This document shows positions 1 through 8,776 of a DNA stretch of 64,000 nucleotides, in pieces. The notes beneath the pieces are model-generated. The model did not search any database. It saw only the letters and a list, made by a program, of their open reading frames with translations, and was not told the origin of the DNA. The translations under genes were made by a program, and so were the position numbers. The stretch is taken from assembly GCF_900096975.1 (NCBI RefSeq), contig NZ_FMYQ01000031.1, forward strand, positions 35,923-99,922, in the 5' to 3' direction. Source of the stretch: Paraburkholderia lycopersici. Lineage in GTDB: Bacteria; Pseudomonadota; Gammaproteobacteria; Burkholderiales; Burkholderiaceae. The stretch's first letter is position 1, and each line of letters begins with the position of its first letter.

Positions 1-463
1 CAGCTGGCCGACGGCACTCGTCTGCGAGCCCTCACCATCGTGGACGTCTTCAGCCGTGAGGCGCTTGCTATTGAAGTGGGGAAGCGCCTGTGTGCGGACG
101 ACGTCGTGTCGGCGCTGAAGCTTCTGGTGGCCTCGCGCGGGGCCCCGCGATTCCTGTTTGCCGATAACGGCAGCGAATTCTCTGGCCGTTTGCTGGATAT
201 GTGTGGGCGCACCACTACAAAAGCGCAAATCGACTCCAGCCGGCCGGGCAAACCCACGGCTAGCAGCGTCATCGAGACGTTCGATGGTTCATGCCGGGAC
301 GAATGTCTGAACCTGCACTGGTTCGAATCTTTGGCTGAAGCGAAATGCGAGATCGAGGGCCTGGCAGCGGGACTGCGATGAGACCCGACCTCACATGGCA
401 CTCAAGCATTTGACGCCGGGCGAATTCGCGCAACTACCTCGAAAACTCCGAATCCAGTCTTGA
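1..463 (+). pseudogene. IS3-family transposase (OrfB) remnant, frameshifted
   Basis: The reading frame is already open at base 1, so the N-terminal part lies outside the window. The visible protein is the C-terminal half of an rve-type DDE integrase: an Asp in TIVDVFSRE, the Asp in ADNGSEF and the Glu in VIETFDGS match the catalytic triad, followed by RDECLNLHWF, typical of IS3 OrfB. The frame stops at 379-381, but the expected tail (RPHMALKHLTPGEFAQ) continues in the next frame from 380 to a stop at 461-463. This is an indel-inactivated remnant. Confidence 0.88.
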
Positions 464-1179
464 CACGATAAATATGGCCTCACAAAGTATACAGAGTACT
501 TTTGAGGGACATCAGGATGTTTGCTAGCTGTGGATCTAACTCTGGCGCCGTCGGCCGGCACATACTTATGTGGCAGGTCGGGCCGGTTACGCATGAAAAT
601 AACGCTTGCTCGCCTGATCTGTTGGAGATATCCCACGTATTGATCACGTGCGACAACTCGTGGGTCAAGACAATCATACTTGCGAATTTGGGCAGGGCCC
701 TTGATATGGCGCGTGGGTGCAAAGCAAGTATCGGGTATTTTTTTCGTTTGACAAACGGAATACTGTATCCAATCGCAACAACTTGCGGTTCTCTGTGGCG
801 CGGCGCTTCCGCAGTCGGCGATTCGAATGCCGTCAGCCATCTGAATAACGCTGGGGTCGTCCTGATCGGTGAAGACAATCCGCGTCTCCATTTCACGGAT
901 TGCCAAACCAGTCATGAGATCGGCGGTATTGCGAAGAATCCGGAAGATCATGCGGTCACGCCAGTCGGTTCGCCGGGCGTGACCGCGGCTGCTGCCATGT
1001 GCGCTAGCAATCCATTTTTCGACGTTGGGTCGGATATCGGCTCGTCTATCTGTAGCCCGCCGCATTTCCGTGACATCGCCTCCCATAAGAGGAGCCGCGG
1101 GATCATATCGCTACAGGTGGCTCCCCCCACAAAGGCAAGTGATCTCGGTTGTGAGACCCTGCAATACATTGGTAGTGCG
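464..1179. other. Degenerate sequence, no intact gene recognised
   Basis: This stretch lies between the IS3 remnant and the MFS tail. On the minus strand two frames (about 391-1086 and 480-896) each contain protein-like stretches, for example PILALHPRAISRALPKFASM, which looks like one ancestral gene broken by a frameshift near 830-900. I cannot name its family. The base composition is lower in GC than the core genes. It is best read as decayed coding sequence next to mobile DNA. Confidence 0.4.
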
Positions 1180-1386
1180 TCGCGTCACAGCGACTGGCTC
1201 GCTCCTCTTGCAGTTGGTTGGCTTGCTGAAAAAATCCCTCTCGGAACATCCATTCCTCTGGCTGCCGGAGTGGGATATCTAATCGTCATCCTGTGTGCCT
1301 GCATGATTCCCGAAACAAACGGGATTTCGCTCGATGACATAGTAAGCAGTTCTAGCTCAGGTCGTGACAAGTCACCCAGATCCTAA
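1180..1386 (+). pseudogene. C-terminal remnant of an MFS transporter
   Basis: The translation ends with WLAPLAVGWLAEK, a hydrophobic helix (PLAAGVGYLIVILCACM) and IPETNGISLDDI. That is the last transmembrane helix and the PETKGxSL signature of major facilitator superfamily transporters of the sugar or aromatic-acid type. Upstream residues in the same frame do not resemble an MFS protein, so only about 60 residues of a roughly 430-residue carrier remain. The substrate cannot be inferred. Confidence 0.65.
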
Positions 1387-1495
1387 ACTTTTTCGCTGGA
1401 TTCAAAATTGTGTTAATTGAATTTGTACATTTCTCAGATTAGGAGCTTTGAGAGTAATTTTTTTTATAAATTAACATATAGGAATACTACATAAA
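1387..1495 (+). promoter_or_regulatory. AT-rich leader upstream of porin
   Basis: The 109 bases before the porin contain a run of eleven T and several A/T tracts in an otherwise GC-rich window. This is consistent with a promoter region and with binding of an H-NS-type silencer. No clear -35/-10 pair can be assigned by eye. Confidence 0.35.
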
Positions 1496-2578
1496 ATGAA
1501 AGGTATTATGAATAATAAAATAACAATCTTCAGCGGTCTACTGATGGCTTCGGTTGGCTTGGCGTCGGGAACTGCATGCGCATCGGGTTCCAGCGTGGTG
1601 CTCTACGGCATACTGGATACCAGCATCGAGTACCTCACCAATGCAGGAGGTACGAGTTCTACTCCTCATTCGGTGCTGCGGGAAACGTCCGGGAGCTGGT
1701 ATAGCGACCGAGTCGGACTAAAGGGGACAGAGGATCTGGGCAATGGCTATGCCGCCATATTCACACTCGAATCGGGCTTCAATATCGGCAACGGGGCGTT
1801 GCTGCAGGGGGGGCGCCTATTCGGTCGCCAGGCATTCGTTGGCCTGGATACACCGTTCGGAGCAGTGACCTTTGGTCGGCAGAAAACTGTTTTATATGAT
1901 TATCTGCTCGGACTTGATCCACTCAGTTGGTCATCATATGGCCTCGACGATCAGGATACGCAGGTGGTGAACAGAGCTGACAATTCGGTAAAGTACGTGA
2001 CCAATATCGGTCCGTTCAACTTCGACGCGATGTACAGCTTTGGTTACGACTCGGTGAGTGGTAGCGGCCCGTTACCAGGTCAGTTTCGCGTTGGCAAGGA
2101 ATACGACATCGGTGGCGAATATGCGAGTGGGCCCGCGACCCTGGCCATCATCTTCGAGCAGCGAAATGGTAACTCGAGCGGTACCGGGAACCAGAAGGAG
2201 CAGCGCTTCGTGGCTGCGGGCAGCTATGCGTTCAGTCAAATGAAATTCTTTGGGGGTTATGAATGGTATATGAGTAGCGTAATAGCAACTGCCCAGCATC
2301 AGAACATGTTTTATGCTGGTGCCCAGTATCGGGTCACGGTTCCGCTGCAGCTTTCAGCGGCTATTTTCTATCACGACATTCGTTCGGCCGATCAGCGTCC
2401 AGTCAGTTTTGGCGTTCAGGCGGACTACGCTCTATCGAAGCAAACCCAACTCTATATCGAAGGGACATATGTGAAAAACAGCAACGGGTCTGATCTCGGG
2501 GCATCCGGGTTCGGTTCAAGCATTGTCGCTGGCCGGAATCAGACCGCTGTTGCGGCTGGCATCGTGCACATGTTCTAG
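1496..2578 (+). CDS. Outer membrane porin, Burkholderia OmpC-like (Porin_4)
   Basis: A 360-residue precursor with an N-terminal signal peptide (hydrophobic ITIFSGLLMASVGLASG, cleavage near ACA-SG) followed by SSVVLYGILDTSIEY, the hallmark first beta strand of burkholderial trimeric porins. The protein ends in Phe (GIVHMF), the outer-membrane sorting signal read by BamA. Other family landmarks are the RVGLKGTEDLGNGYAAIFTL strand and FGRQAFVGL. It should form a general diffusion channel. Two ATGs compete, 1496 and 1508; an AGG lies just before 1508 and a GGA twelve bases before 1496, so the start is uncertain by four codons. The upstream 100 bases are very AT-rich. It is the only intact gene inside the IS-rich first 3.5 kb. 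Confidence 0.92.
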   Translation: MKGIMNNKITIFSGLLMASVGLASGTACASGSSVVLYGILDTSIEYLTNAGGTSSTPHSVLRETSGSWYSDRVGLKGTEDLGNGYAAIFTLESGFNIGNGALLQGGRLFGRQAFVGLDTPFGAVTFGRQKTVLYDYLLGLDPLSWSSYGLDDQDTQVVNRADNSVKYVTNIGPFNFDAMYSFGYDSVSGSGPLPGQFRVGKEYDIGGEYASGPATLAIIFEQRNGNSSGTGNQKEQRFVAAGSYAFSQMKFFGGYEWYMSSVIATAQHQNMFYAGAQYRVTVPLQLSAAIFYHDIRSADQRPVSFGVQADYALSKQTQLYIEGTYVKNSNGSDLGASGFGSSIVAGRNQTAVAAGIVHMF

Positions 2579-2706
2579 AAGGTGTTGTGAACTTTCTTTA
2601 GCGGACAAAAATATTTTAGGAAGCCTAAAGTAAGAGATAGTTTTGTGGGCGGGTAAGGCCACGGCGTCGCCGCCGCAGCCTTCCCTGGAAGGTGTGATGA
2701 ACTTTC
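2577..2706 (+). repeat. Imperfect 20-bp direct repeat pair after the porin
   Basis: The motif rGAAGGTGTkrTGAACTTTC occurs at 2577-2596, overlapping the porin stop region, and again at 2687-2706. The two copies differ at only three positions. They lie in a gene-free stretch (2579-2866) between the porin and the IS630 fragment. They may be the ends of a lost insertion sequence or a target duplication. No coding sequence is supported in this interval. Confidence 0.5.
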
Positions 2707-2866
2707 GGACAGATCCGGTACCCATGGCGACATGAAAAAACTGAGGCTGCCCGGAATTCCGGACTAGTCGGAGTTGGAAAGATCCGGCATGATTCAGGAA
2801 CTGCGACTAGTCGAATGCGTCATTGAATTAGCACCCCATCTGTGTTCAGATCCAGGTCATGGGTAA

Positions 2867-3140
2867 ATGAATCTGACAGATATGGAGCGGGAGCAACTGC
2901 TGTCGGCCGCGCGTAGCCGGACGGTGCACGCGGCGGACGTGCGACGCGCGAAGTTGATCCTGATGCTTGAGGACGGCGAGTCGCGTGACAGCATCATGCG
3001 CACACCCGGTTGTGACTCCCGCTTCATCGTGCGCCGGTCGGCGCGATTGCTCAGTGAACGACTGGCCGGCATGTATGCCCGGCACCCCGGGCGTGTGCCC
3101 AGGCAGCCGCCCGCGAGACTGGAAGCGCGGGTGCTTAACC
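2867..3140 (+). pseudogene. IS630-family transposase N-terminal fragment
   Basis: The frame starts MNLTDMEREQLLSAARSRT and continues through VRRAKLILMLEDGESRDSI, CDSRFIVRRSARLLSERLAG and YARHPGRVPRQPPARLEARV. This is the helix-turn-helix half of IS630/Tc1-mariner-type bacterial transposases. Similarity stops abruptly after about 91 residues (RVLN), where a second IS fragment on the opposite strand begins. The catalytic DDE half is missing, so the element is dead. Confidence 0.8.
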
Positions 3141-3400
3141 GCCCACCATTCGCTTGCTCCAGCGTATTCCGTTGGAGTTTGTGTTGGCAGGCGTAATGTG
3201 TACCGCGAGCAGCAGGCCAAACGTACCGACAGTCATATGAATCTTGTTGCCTCGCTTGCGCTTGTTGCCGTCACAGCCCGAGCGGTCCGCTTTCGCACGT
3301 GGACTGCAACGTGCGTCCAACCAGAATCACTGCACCGGGCTGGCCCTGGCGCTCCTGCGCCACGCGCAGCACCGAACGCCGATCATTGACCATCGGTTTG
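3139..3400 (-). pseudogene. IS5-family transposase internal fragment
   Basis: Read on the minus strand, the segment gives MVNDRRSVLRVAQERQG, then VILVGRTLQSTCESG, and after a frameshift near 3275-3290 CDGNKRKRGNKIHMTVGT and LLAVHITPAN. This matches the middle of IS5-group transposases (IxDSRTLQSxxESG...GYDGxKRKRGSKVHMAVDT). The usual Asp before the SRTLQS element is Val here and the frame is broken, so it is inactive. It abuts the truncated IS630 fragment and was probably inserted into it. Confidence 0.75.
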
Positions 3401-3477
3401 GCTGAAAGTACTAACACTCTCCAGGCAATGGTCTGCGTAAAACGCGGTGCTTCTGCTGTTTGCACGTCCGCAGCCGG

Positions 3478-4403
3478 TCATGCATACGCGAATCGAACGA
3501 GGTGGAAGAATACCGGTGCAGCAAAACAGATGGAATCGACGCGATCGAGCGCGCCACCGTGGCCGGCGATCAGGGTGCCCCAGTCCTTTGTGTCGAGCGA
3601 GCGTTTGACGGCAGAGAGGACGAGCCCGCCCACGAAGCCGGCGATCACGACTGCGAGCGAGATGCCGAATGCGGCACCAAAGCTGAACGGTGTGACACGA
3701 TAGAGTGACGCGCCGCACAGCGTCGCGAGCAGGCCGCCTCCCACGAAACCTTCGATGGTCTTCGAAGGCGAGAGGCGCGGGGCTATCTTGCGGCGACCGA
3801 ATAGCTTGCCGACGACATACTGGAACACATCGCTGATCTGGACAACGAAAAAAAAAACAGCAGCAACGCGTTTTGCCCGGCGTAATGCGGAATGTCCAGA
3901 ATAAGTACCGCAGGCGCGTGGCTCAATCCATAGACACAGACCATCAGCGCCCAGTTGATTTTCGCGTTTCGGCCAAGGAACTCTTTGGTATCCTGAGTAA
4001 GTGCGGAGACAAGCGACATCGCAAAGAACAGGTGCACGGGGACAAAGATCGAATACATCCCATACCAGCCGATTGCGAGCAACAGATACTGGACCGGAAT
4101 CGCAATGAAGAAGGCGATGAAGAGCGTCGTGTGGTCGCTCGCTGTCGTCGGCGTGAGCGTAATGAATTCGCGCAGCGTCAGGTAAGACAGCAGCGCAAAC
4201 ACGACGTAGGTCACGTTATTGCCCAGGCCGATCGCGACCGCCATCACGGCGATCATCGCCCACCAGGCCCGGATGCGCTGGTTCAGATTTGCGATCGTCG
4301 GGTTCTGGCCGCCGCTGCGCACGCTGAGAATTGCACCGATGATGGTTGCAATCGCAAGCGTGGCGGTTACGCCTGCAACCAGTTCCCAGAAGAGGGTATG
4401 CAT
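3478..4403 (-). pseudogene. CdsA-like phosphatidate cytidylyltransferase, frameshifted at a poly-A tract
   Basis: The N-terminal part (206-residue frame starting MHTLFWELVAGVTATLAIA at 4403) is a polytopic membrane protein. The C-terminal part (frame ending at 3478) carries the CDP-diglyceride synthetase signature SAVKRSLDTKDWGTLIAGHG followed by GALDRVDS. The two frames meet at a run of ten A (3848-3857 on the plus strand). A tract of eight or eleven would restore one continuous protein reading LLFF...VVQISDVFQYVVGK, as in the family. CdsA proteins turn phosphatidate and CTP into CDP-diacylglycerol in the inner membrane. It follows the acyltransferase gene by 35 bases and probably shares its transcript. 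Whether the frameshift is real, phase variable or a sequencing error cannot be decided here. Confidence 0.8.
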
Positions 4404-4438
4404 ATGTCGATGTCCTGGTATGGAAGGAAAAGCTGCGT

Positions 4439-5068
4439 TTAGCTTGCCGGCCGTTGTGGCGCGAGTCTGACGACCGCATTGCGCATGCGGGCGAGGAACG
4501 ATGTCTTGTCTTCGTTCTGGCTACGCCGCTCATCTTCGCCAAAGTGCACCTTGCAGATCAGCGGTATGGGCCAGACCGCGCCTTTCGGCATGATTCGCTG
4601 GAGGTTCTCGAGGTACACAGGCGAAAGCGCGGCGTCCGGGAATTCTGTCGCGAGATGAAACAGGCCGCTCCTGAACGATTGGGGCAATGCATCCGTGCTA
4701 CGCGTGCCTTCGGGAAAGAGAATGATCGAATGGCCTTGTGCGAGCGCTTCGCGCACTGGATCAAGCGGATCGTTGCCGGTCTCGCGGTGGCGGTCGATCA
4801 ACACGACGTTCAACAGCTTCTGTGCGACGTGACGCCTGAACCTGTTGCTGTCCCAATAGTCGCGAGCGGCCACTGGCCGGATAGTCGCGCGCACATTTCG
4901 GGGTAGCGCAGCGAGAATCGCCAGCGTGTCAATATGACTTGTATGGTTCGAAAAGTAGATCTTCTGTTGCGGCGACGGTGCATCATCGTGCCAGACAGGA
5001 TAGGCGCCTGCGACGAGACGCACGACACTGAGCAGGAAATCACGCTGCCAGATGTGACAGATTTTCAT
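4439..5068 (-). CDS. 1-acyl-sn-glycerol-3-phosphate acyltransferase-like (PlsC family)
   Basis: A 209-residue protein with the acyltransferase block I NHTSHID (the His-X4-Asp catalytic pair) near residues 41-47 and block III FPEGTRS near residue 120. PlsC-type enzymes acylate lysophosphatidic acid to phosphatidic acid at the inner membrane. The first residues (WQRDFLLSVVRLVAGAYPVW) form a likely membrane anchor. It is the first gene of a minus-strand pair with the frameshifted CdsA homologue and is divergent from a CDP-alcohol phosphatidyltransferase, so the three look like a small glycerophospholipid module comparable to E. coli ynbA/ynbB. The exact acyl acceptor is not known. Confidence 0.85.
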   Translation of the reverse strand: MKICHIWQRDFLLSVVRLVAGAYPVWHDDAPSPQQKIYFSNHTSHIDTLAILAALPRNVRATIRPVAARDYWDSNRFRRHVAQKLLNVVLIDRHRETGNDPLDPVREALAQGHSIILFPEGTRSTDALPQSFRSGLFHLATEFPDAALSPVYLENLQRIMPKGAVWPIPLICKVHFGEDERRSQNEDKTSFLARMRNAVVRLAPQRPAS

Positions 5069-5367
5069 GAGAAGACGGATTTAAAAGATAGCTAGCGATC
5101 AGCATCCGCCGTTTGAGCAAATGACTGATCGACAAAAGATCAATTCTCTCTGATTGTTGACGTGAATTAAATGAATTTCGAATTTAATAAATTTTGCAAA
5201 ATTCATGTATATCTCGTAATTACAGGCATCCTATTGATGCAATTCGTATTGAAAACTATTGACGTTTTCAAAGTCGCCGATAATATATCGGCTTTCTCGT
5301 GCTCCGCGGGCAAATCTGGCACCTGATCTTGCTGGATTGCAAACTTGATCCTCTTACGTACTCCAAA
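5069..5367. promoter_or_regulatory. AT-rich divergent intergenic region
   Basis: About 300 bases separate the PlsC-like gene from the divergent phosphatidyltransferase gene. The stretch 5140-5290 is markedly AT-rich against GC-rich flanks, which is expected for a divergent promoter and a possible H-NS-like target. No gene or clear operator is visible. Confidence 0.35.
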
Positions 5368-5973
5368 ATGAGCCTCTATGCCATCAAACCACGTTTCCAG
5401 GATCTGCTTCGGCCGCTGACCGATACTCTTGCGAGGCGCGGCGTAACGGCCAATCAGGTCACGCTCTTTGCAGCGGGCGGCTCGATTGTTGCTGGTGCGA
5501 TCGCGGGACTCGGCATGTTCGCGCGGCCACTGTTTCTCCTGATTCCCTTGTGGCTGCTTGTTCGCATGGCCCTTAACGCGATTGACGGCATGCTGGCGCG
5601 CGAGCATGGGCAGAAGAGCACACGCGGCGCTTACCTGAACGAACTTGGCGACATCGTGTCGGATGTGGCGCTCGTATTGCCGTTTCTCGCGATACCGGCG
5701 TTATCGACGGCAGACGTCTGGCTGTTTGCGCTCATCGCCGTGGTGGTCGAATGTGCCGGCTTGATCGGCCCGCTCACCGGGGCGAGCCGGCGCTACGATG
5801 GCCCATTCGGCAAAAGCGACCGGGCATTCGCACTTGGCGCATTTGCACTGTGGATCGGGATCGGGCTGCCGGTTGGCGCTATCGCACCCTGGTTGTGGCG
5901 GCTGTGGATCGTGCTTTCGATCATGACGATTGTTCGACGCGTGCAGGCGGGAATTGCCGAAGCTGATACTTGA
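5368..5973 (+). CDS. CDP-alcohol phosphatidyltransferase family protein (YnbA-like)
   Basis: The frame is open from 5299, but ATG 5368 (MSLYAIKPRFQDLLRPLTD) gives the expected family N-terminus, so it is preferred; the product is 201 residues with about five or six membrane helices. The active-site region reads NAIDGMLAREHGQKSTRGAY followed by LNELGDIVSD. Against the canonical D-x2-DG-x2-AR-x8-G-x3-D-x3-D, the first and third Asp positions are Asn, with an extra Asp four residues past the last one. Such enzymes transfer a phospho-alcohol between CMP and an alcohol acceptor. Its neighbours (PlsC- and CdsA-like) suggest that CDP-diacylglycerol is the donor. It is probably active with an altered motif, but the product lipid is unknown. 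Confidence 0.82.
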   Translation: MSLYAIKPRFQDLLRPLTDTLARRGVTANQVTLFAAGGSIVAGAIAGLGMFARPLFLLIPLWLLVRMALNAIDGMLAREHGQKSTRGAYLNELGDIVSDVALVLPFLAIPALSTADVWLFALIAVVVECAGLIGPLTGASRRYDGPFGKSDRAFALGAFALWIGIGLPVGAIAPWLWRLWIVLSIMTIVRRVQAGIAEADT

Positions 5974-6089
5974 GCGATACGTTGCTTGCCTGACGGCCCA
6001 ATAGTTCGGATATGCCCGCAGGGACCGGTAGCTATTCACTGCACAGTTTCCGGCACGAACCTGGTTCACGCAGAATTCTGATGCTTGTA

Positions 6090-6266
6090 ACAAGTATCGG
6101 AGAAATATTATTGGATTTTTTTAACAAAATTTTCGTAAATTTTAATCAATTTTCCATTGCGAAGTGTTCATGTTTTTAAGAAAAATATAACATTAGCGAC
6201 TTTCTGAGTCGGGCTGCAAAAAGCTGGAACAACAAAATCAGCAAACCGTTGAGGGCAGGTTATTCC
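6090..6266 (+). promoter_or_regulatory. AT-rich promoter region of the macroglobulin operon
   Basis: Bases 6100-6200 are strongly AT-rich, with T7 and several A/T tracts, directly upstream of the six-gene macroglobulin operon. An AGG (6257-6259) seven bases before ATG 6267 serves as ribosome binding site and decides that start over the upstream TTG at 6249. The composition suggests a regulated, perhaps xenogeneically silenced, promoter; no sigma-70 hexamers were assigned. Confidence 0.45.
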
Positions 6267-8096
6267 ATGAAGTTAACGCGTAGGAAGATTGCGCTGACGA
6301 TTGCCGTTCTGATAGCGGGGCTAATCGCTGTTCAGGCAATCTGGAGACCCTTTGGCGGAAGGTTGGAGATCCAGCCACACGCGGTGGCATTCGATATCCA
6401 CTATCCCGACGCAATGATCGACAGCGTCGCGCTTTCGCATTTGCCCCGCGACATCGTTCGCGTGCCGTTGTTGCAGACGTTGCTGACGCAGGATTTCGTC
6501 GATTACTACGAATCGAACAGCACCCGGCTTTCCGCCGAAGGCGCACTGCGCCGGCTCGCGTTCGAGCACGATCTCGAATGGCGCGACGAGCTCATCAAGC
6601 GCGTGCTCGACGAGCCGTCGCGCGTGCTGCTATGGCGCTCGCCGGACGGCCGTCTCGGCTATTGGGTGATGACGATGCGCCGCAACGGCCTCTTGAAGCT
6701 GATGCAGGCCATGGGCAATGTAGCTGCGAGCGACAGCCAGCTTAGCAAGGTCGCCACGCTGTCCGGCGACGTGCCGGTTTATGCACTCAAGCTCGCGGTC
6801 GGCCATACGCTGCTCTTTGCTGCAAAAGGCGAGCAGTTCATCGCGATGTCGGAGCCGGGCATTCTGCTCGACGAGAACGGCAAGACCATCGGCGAACGCG
6901 CGAAAGCATTGGCGCAGATGCTCGACGACGGCGGCGCCGATGCGATGCGCGCCTGGCACCTCGACGCCGTGCCGGCCAACGGGAACGGGCATCGCCTGAT
7001 CGTCTCGGTCAATTATCTGTCGTTCGGTTACCAGGGTTTTTTCCCGGGCATCGATGCGGTGCGTTTCGATTTCTCCGCTTCGGGCAACGGCAAGTGGAAC
7101 ACCGCCGCGCTGATCGATCCGGGACGCTTGCCGCAGCACTGGGACAGCGCCGAACTGTGGCGCGCGTTGCCCTCGAACGCGGCCGCGTGCGCAAGCGTGC
7201 CGGTCGACTGGAGCGACGCGGCCGATATGCTCGGCGAACTCCGCAACGGCGAACAGGCGGCCGCGAATGTGCTGCGCGAGCAGTTCACCGGGCCTGCCGC
7301 CGTCTGCTGGTACGCGAAATCGACACTTGTGGCGCCCGTTTTCGTCGCACGCCTGAAGCCCGAAGTCGCGCGGGATCCCGCCCGGCTCGCACAGATCAGG
7401 AGCGCGCTGGCGGACGTGTTCCCCGACGCCATCGGCGCGTATGAAGCGAGGGCGAACGACGCCGCCGGCTATCGCCGGCTGCCGGTGCAAACGCGCGAAG
7501 CCCCCGGCGGCGCCACGCTCTGGATGCGCCCGGTGAGCGCACGTTCGGGGACCGCGCAAAGCGCCGGCTCACCGTATGCGGCGCAACTTTCGTCGCCGCG
7601 CTACTTCCCGGTCACGCTCGCGCTGGCGCACGGCTATGTGGTGTTCTCGCCTGATGCGCGCCTCGTCGACGACACGCTCGCGGTGCTCGACAAGCGTTAT
7701 CCTGCGATCGCCGACACATTGTCGCCACAGCGTCTTTCGACATCGGTGGTGTCGCTGACGCCTGCCACCGCGGCCGCGCTGGTCGAGCGCGAAGCAGGGC
7801 GCACGCTGCCTGCCGATCAGGAAGCCATTTTCCGCAATGCGGCGCGCGCGCATCTGTTGCCGAAGCTGCACGCGGTCGCCAGCTACGCGCCGGTCTCGTT
7901 GAGCCTGCCGGACTCGCTGCCGTCGTCGGCCGGGTGGGTGCCGGTGGAATGGCACGTCGAGCCGCGCGCGAGCGTGGGCCCGCGCGACGACAATGCCGCG
8001 GGTCGTCCGCTGGGCACGACGGGCGCCGCGGATAGCGGTGCGGCCGTGCCCGGCGCCGACGATCAGTCGGCTCGACCTGGCACGAGCGGCAACTGA
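6267..8096 (+). CDS. DUF2138 family protein (YfaA/Mag-operon type)
   Basis: A 609-residue protein beginning MKLTRRKIALTIAVLIAGLI, a single N-terminal signal anchor, so the bulk is periplasmic. Length, composition and position as first gene before DUF1175 and an alpha-2-macroglobulin match the E. coli yfaA class. No catalytic motif is visible. The last 40 residues are Gly/Ala/Asp-rich and probably disordered. The stop is only two bases before the next ATG, so it heads a translationally coupled operon. In P. aeruginosa some Mag partner proteins associate with the macroglobulin; a scaffolding role here is inference. Confidence 0.85.
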   Translation: MKLTRRKIALTIAVLIAGLIAVQAIWRPFGGRLEIQPHAVAFDIHYPDAMIDSVALSHLPRDIVRVPLLQTLLTQDFVDYYESNSTRLSAEGALRRLAFEHDLEWRDELIKRVLDEPSRVLLWRSPDGRLGYWVMTMRRNGLLKLMQAMGNVAASDSQLSKVATLSGDVPVYALKLAVGHTLLFAAKGEQFIAMSEPGILLDENGKTIGERAKALAQMLDDGGADAMRAWHLDAVPANGNGHRLIVSVNYLSFGYQGFFPGIDAVRFDFSASGNGKWNTAALIDPGRLPQHWDSAELWRALPSNAAACASVPVDWSDAADMLGELRNGEQAAANVLREQFTGPAAVCWYAKSTLVAPVFVARLKPEVARDPARLAQIRSALADVFPDAIGAYEARANDAAGYRRLPVQTREAPGGATLWMRPVSARSGTAQSAGSPYAAQLSSPRYFPVTLALAHGYVVFSPDARLVDDTLAVLDKRYPAIADTLSPQRLSTSVVSLTPATAAALVEREAGRTLPADQEAIFRNAARAHLLPKLHAVASYAPVSLSLPDSLPSSAGWVPVEWHVEPRASVGPRDDNAAGRPLGTTGAADSGAAVPGADDQSARPGTSGN

Positions 8097-8098
8097 CG

Positions 8099-8776
8099 AT
8101 GCGTCGCCGCTTTCTACAGCGATGTGCTGCCGCATTGGGCGTCGCGCTCGCCGGTCCGGCACGCGCGCTGATGCCGGCTCAGCCGCAACCCGATCCCGAT
8201 GCGCTCACGCCCGGGCAATCAACGTTCTTTCGTGCGTGGTTCGTGCGCATCGTCGATCAGCAGGTGCAGCGCGGTCCGACGCCACGCTGGACGCAGCGCG
8301 ACTGCGCGGGCCTCGTGCGTTTCGCCGCGACGGAGGCGCTGCGCGAGCACGACGCGCGCTGGCTCAAGGCCAACGGCATGAACGATGCCGCCAACGCGAG
8401 CCGTCTGCCGCCCGAACTGCAATTGACCCCATGGCAACGCATGCTCGCGAACCGCTGGACACGCATCGACGGCAGCGTGGGCGCATATGTGTCGGCCATC
8501 GCGCTCGTCCAGCGCAACAGCCGCTTCGTTTCGCGCGACGTCAATCAGGCGCTGCCGGGCGACTTGCTGTTTTTCGACCAGGGCGACGATCAGCATCTGA
8601 TGATCTGGCTCGATCGCTACATCGCTTATCACACAGGCACCGTTACGCTGTCCGACAGCGGGCTGCGCGCCGTCGCCGTTCCTGACCTGATGCAATGGAA
8701 AGACTCTCGCTGGCAGCCGGTCGACGGCAATCCGAATTTCGCCGGTGTGTTTCGTCTCGCATTTTTGACACCATGA
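8099..8776 (+). CDS. DUF1175 family protein (YfaT), NlpC/P60-like cysteine hydrolase candidate
   Basis: A 225-residue exported protein (MRRRFLQRCAAALGVALAGP, with cleavage near ARA). It is the second gene of the macroglobulin operon, as in E. coli yfaT. The spacing of DCAGLVRFA (Cys69), PGDLLFFDQGDDQHLMIW (His166) and YIAYHTG (His178) reproduces the DCSGLV ... GDLLFF ... HVGIY ... H layout of NlpC/P60 peptidoglycan endopeptidases. A cysteine peptidase or amidase acting on cell-wall stem peptides is therefore plausible, but this is my inference from motifs. Its TGA overlaps the ATG of the macroglobulin gene (ATGA, 8773-8776). Confidence 0.85.
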   Translation: MRRRFLQRCAAALGVALAGPARALMPAQPQPDPDALTPGQSTFFRAWFVRIVDQQVQRGPTPRWTQRDCAGLVRFAATEALREHDARWLKANGMNDAANASRLPPELQLTPWQRMLANRWTRIDGSVGAYVSAIALVQRNSRFVSRDVNQALPGDLLFFDQGDDQHLMIWLDRYIAYHTGTVTLSDSGLRAVAVPDLMQWKDSRWQPVDGNPNFAGVFRLAFLTP

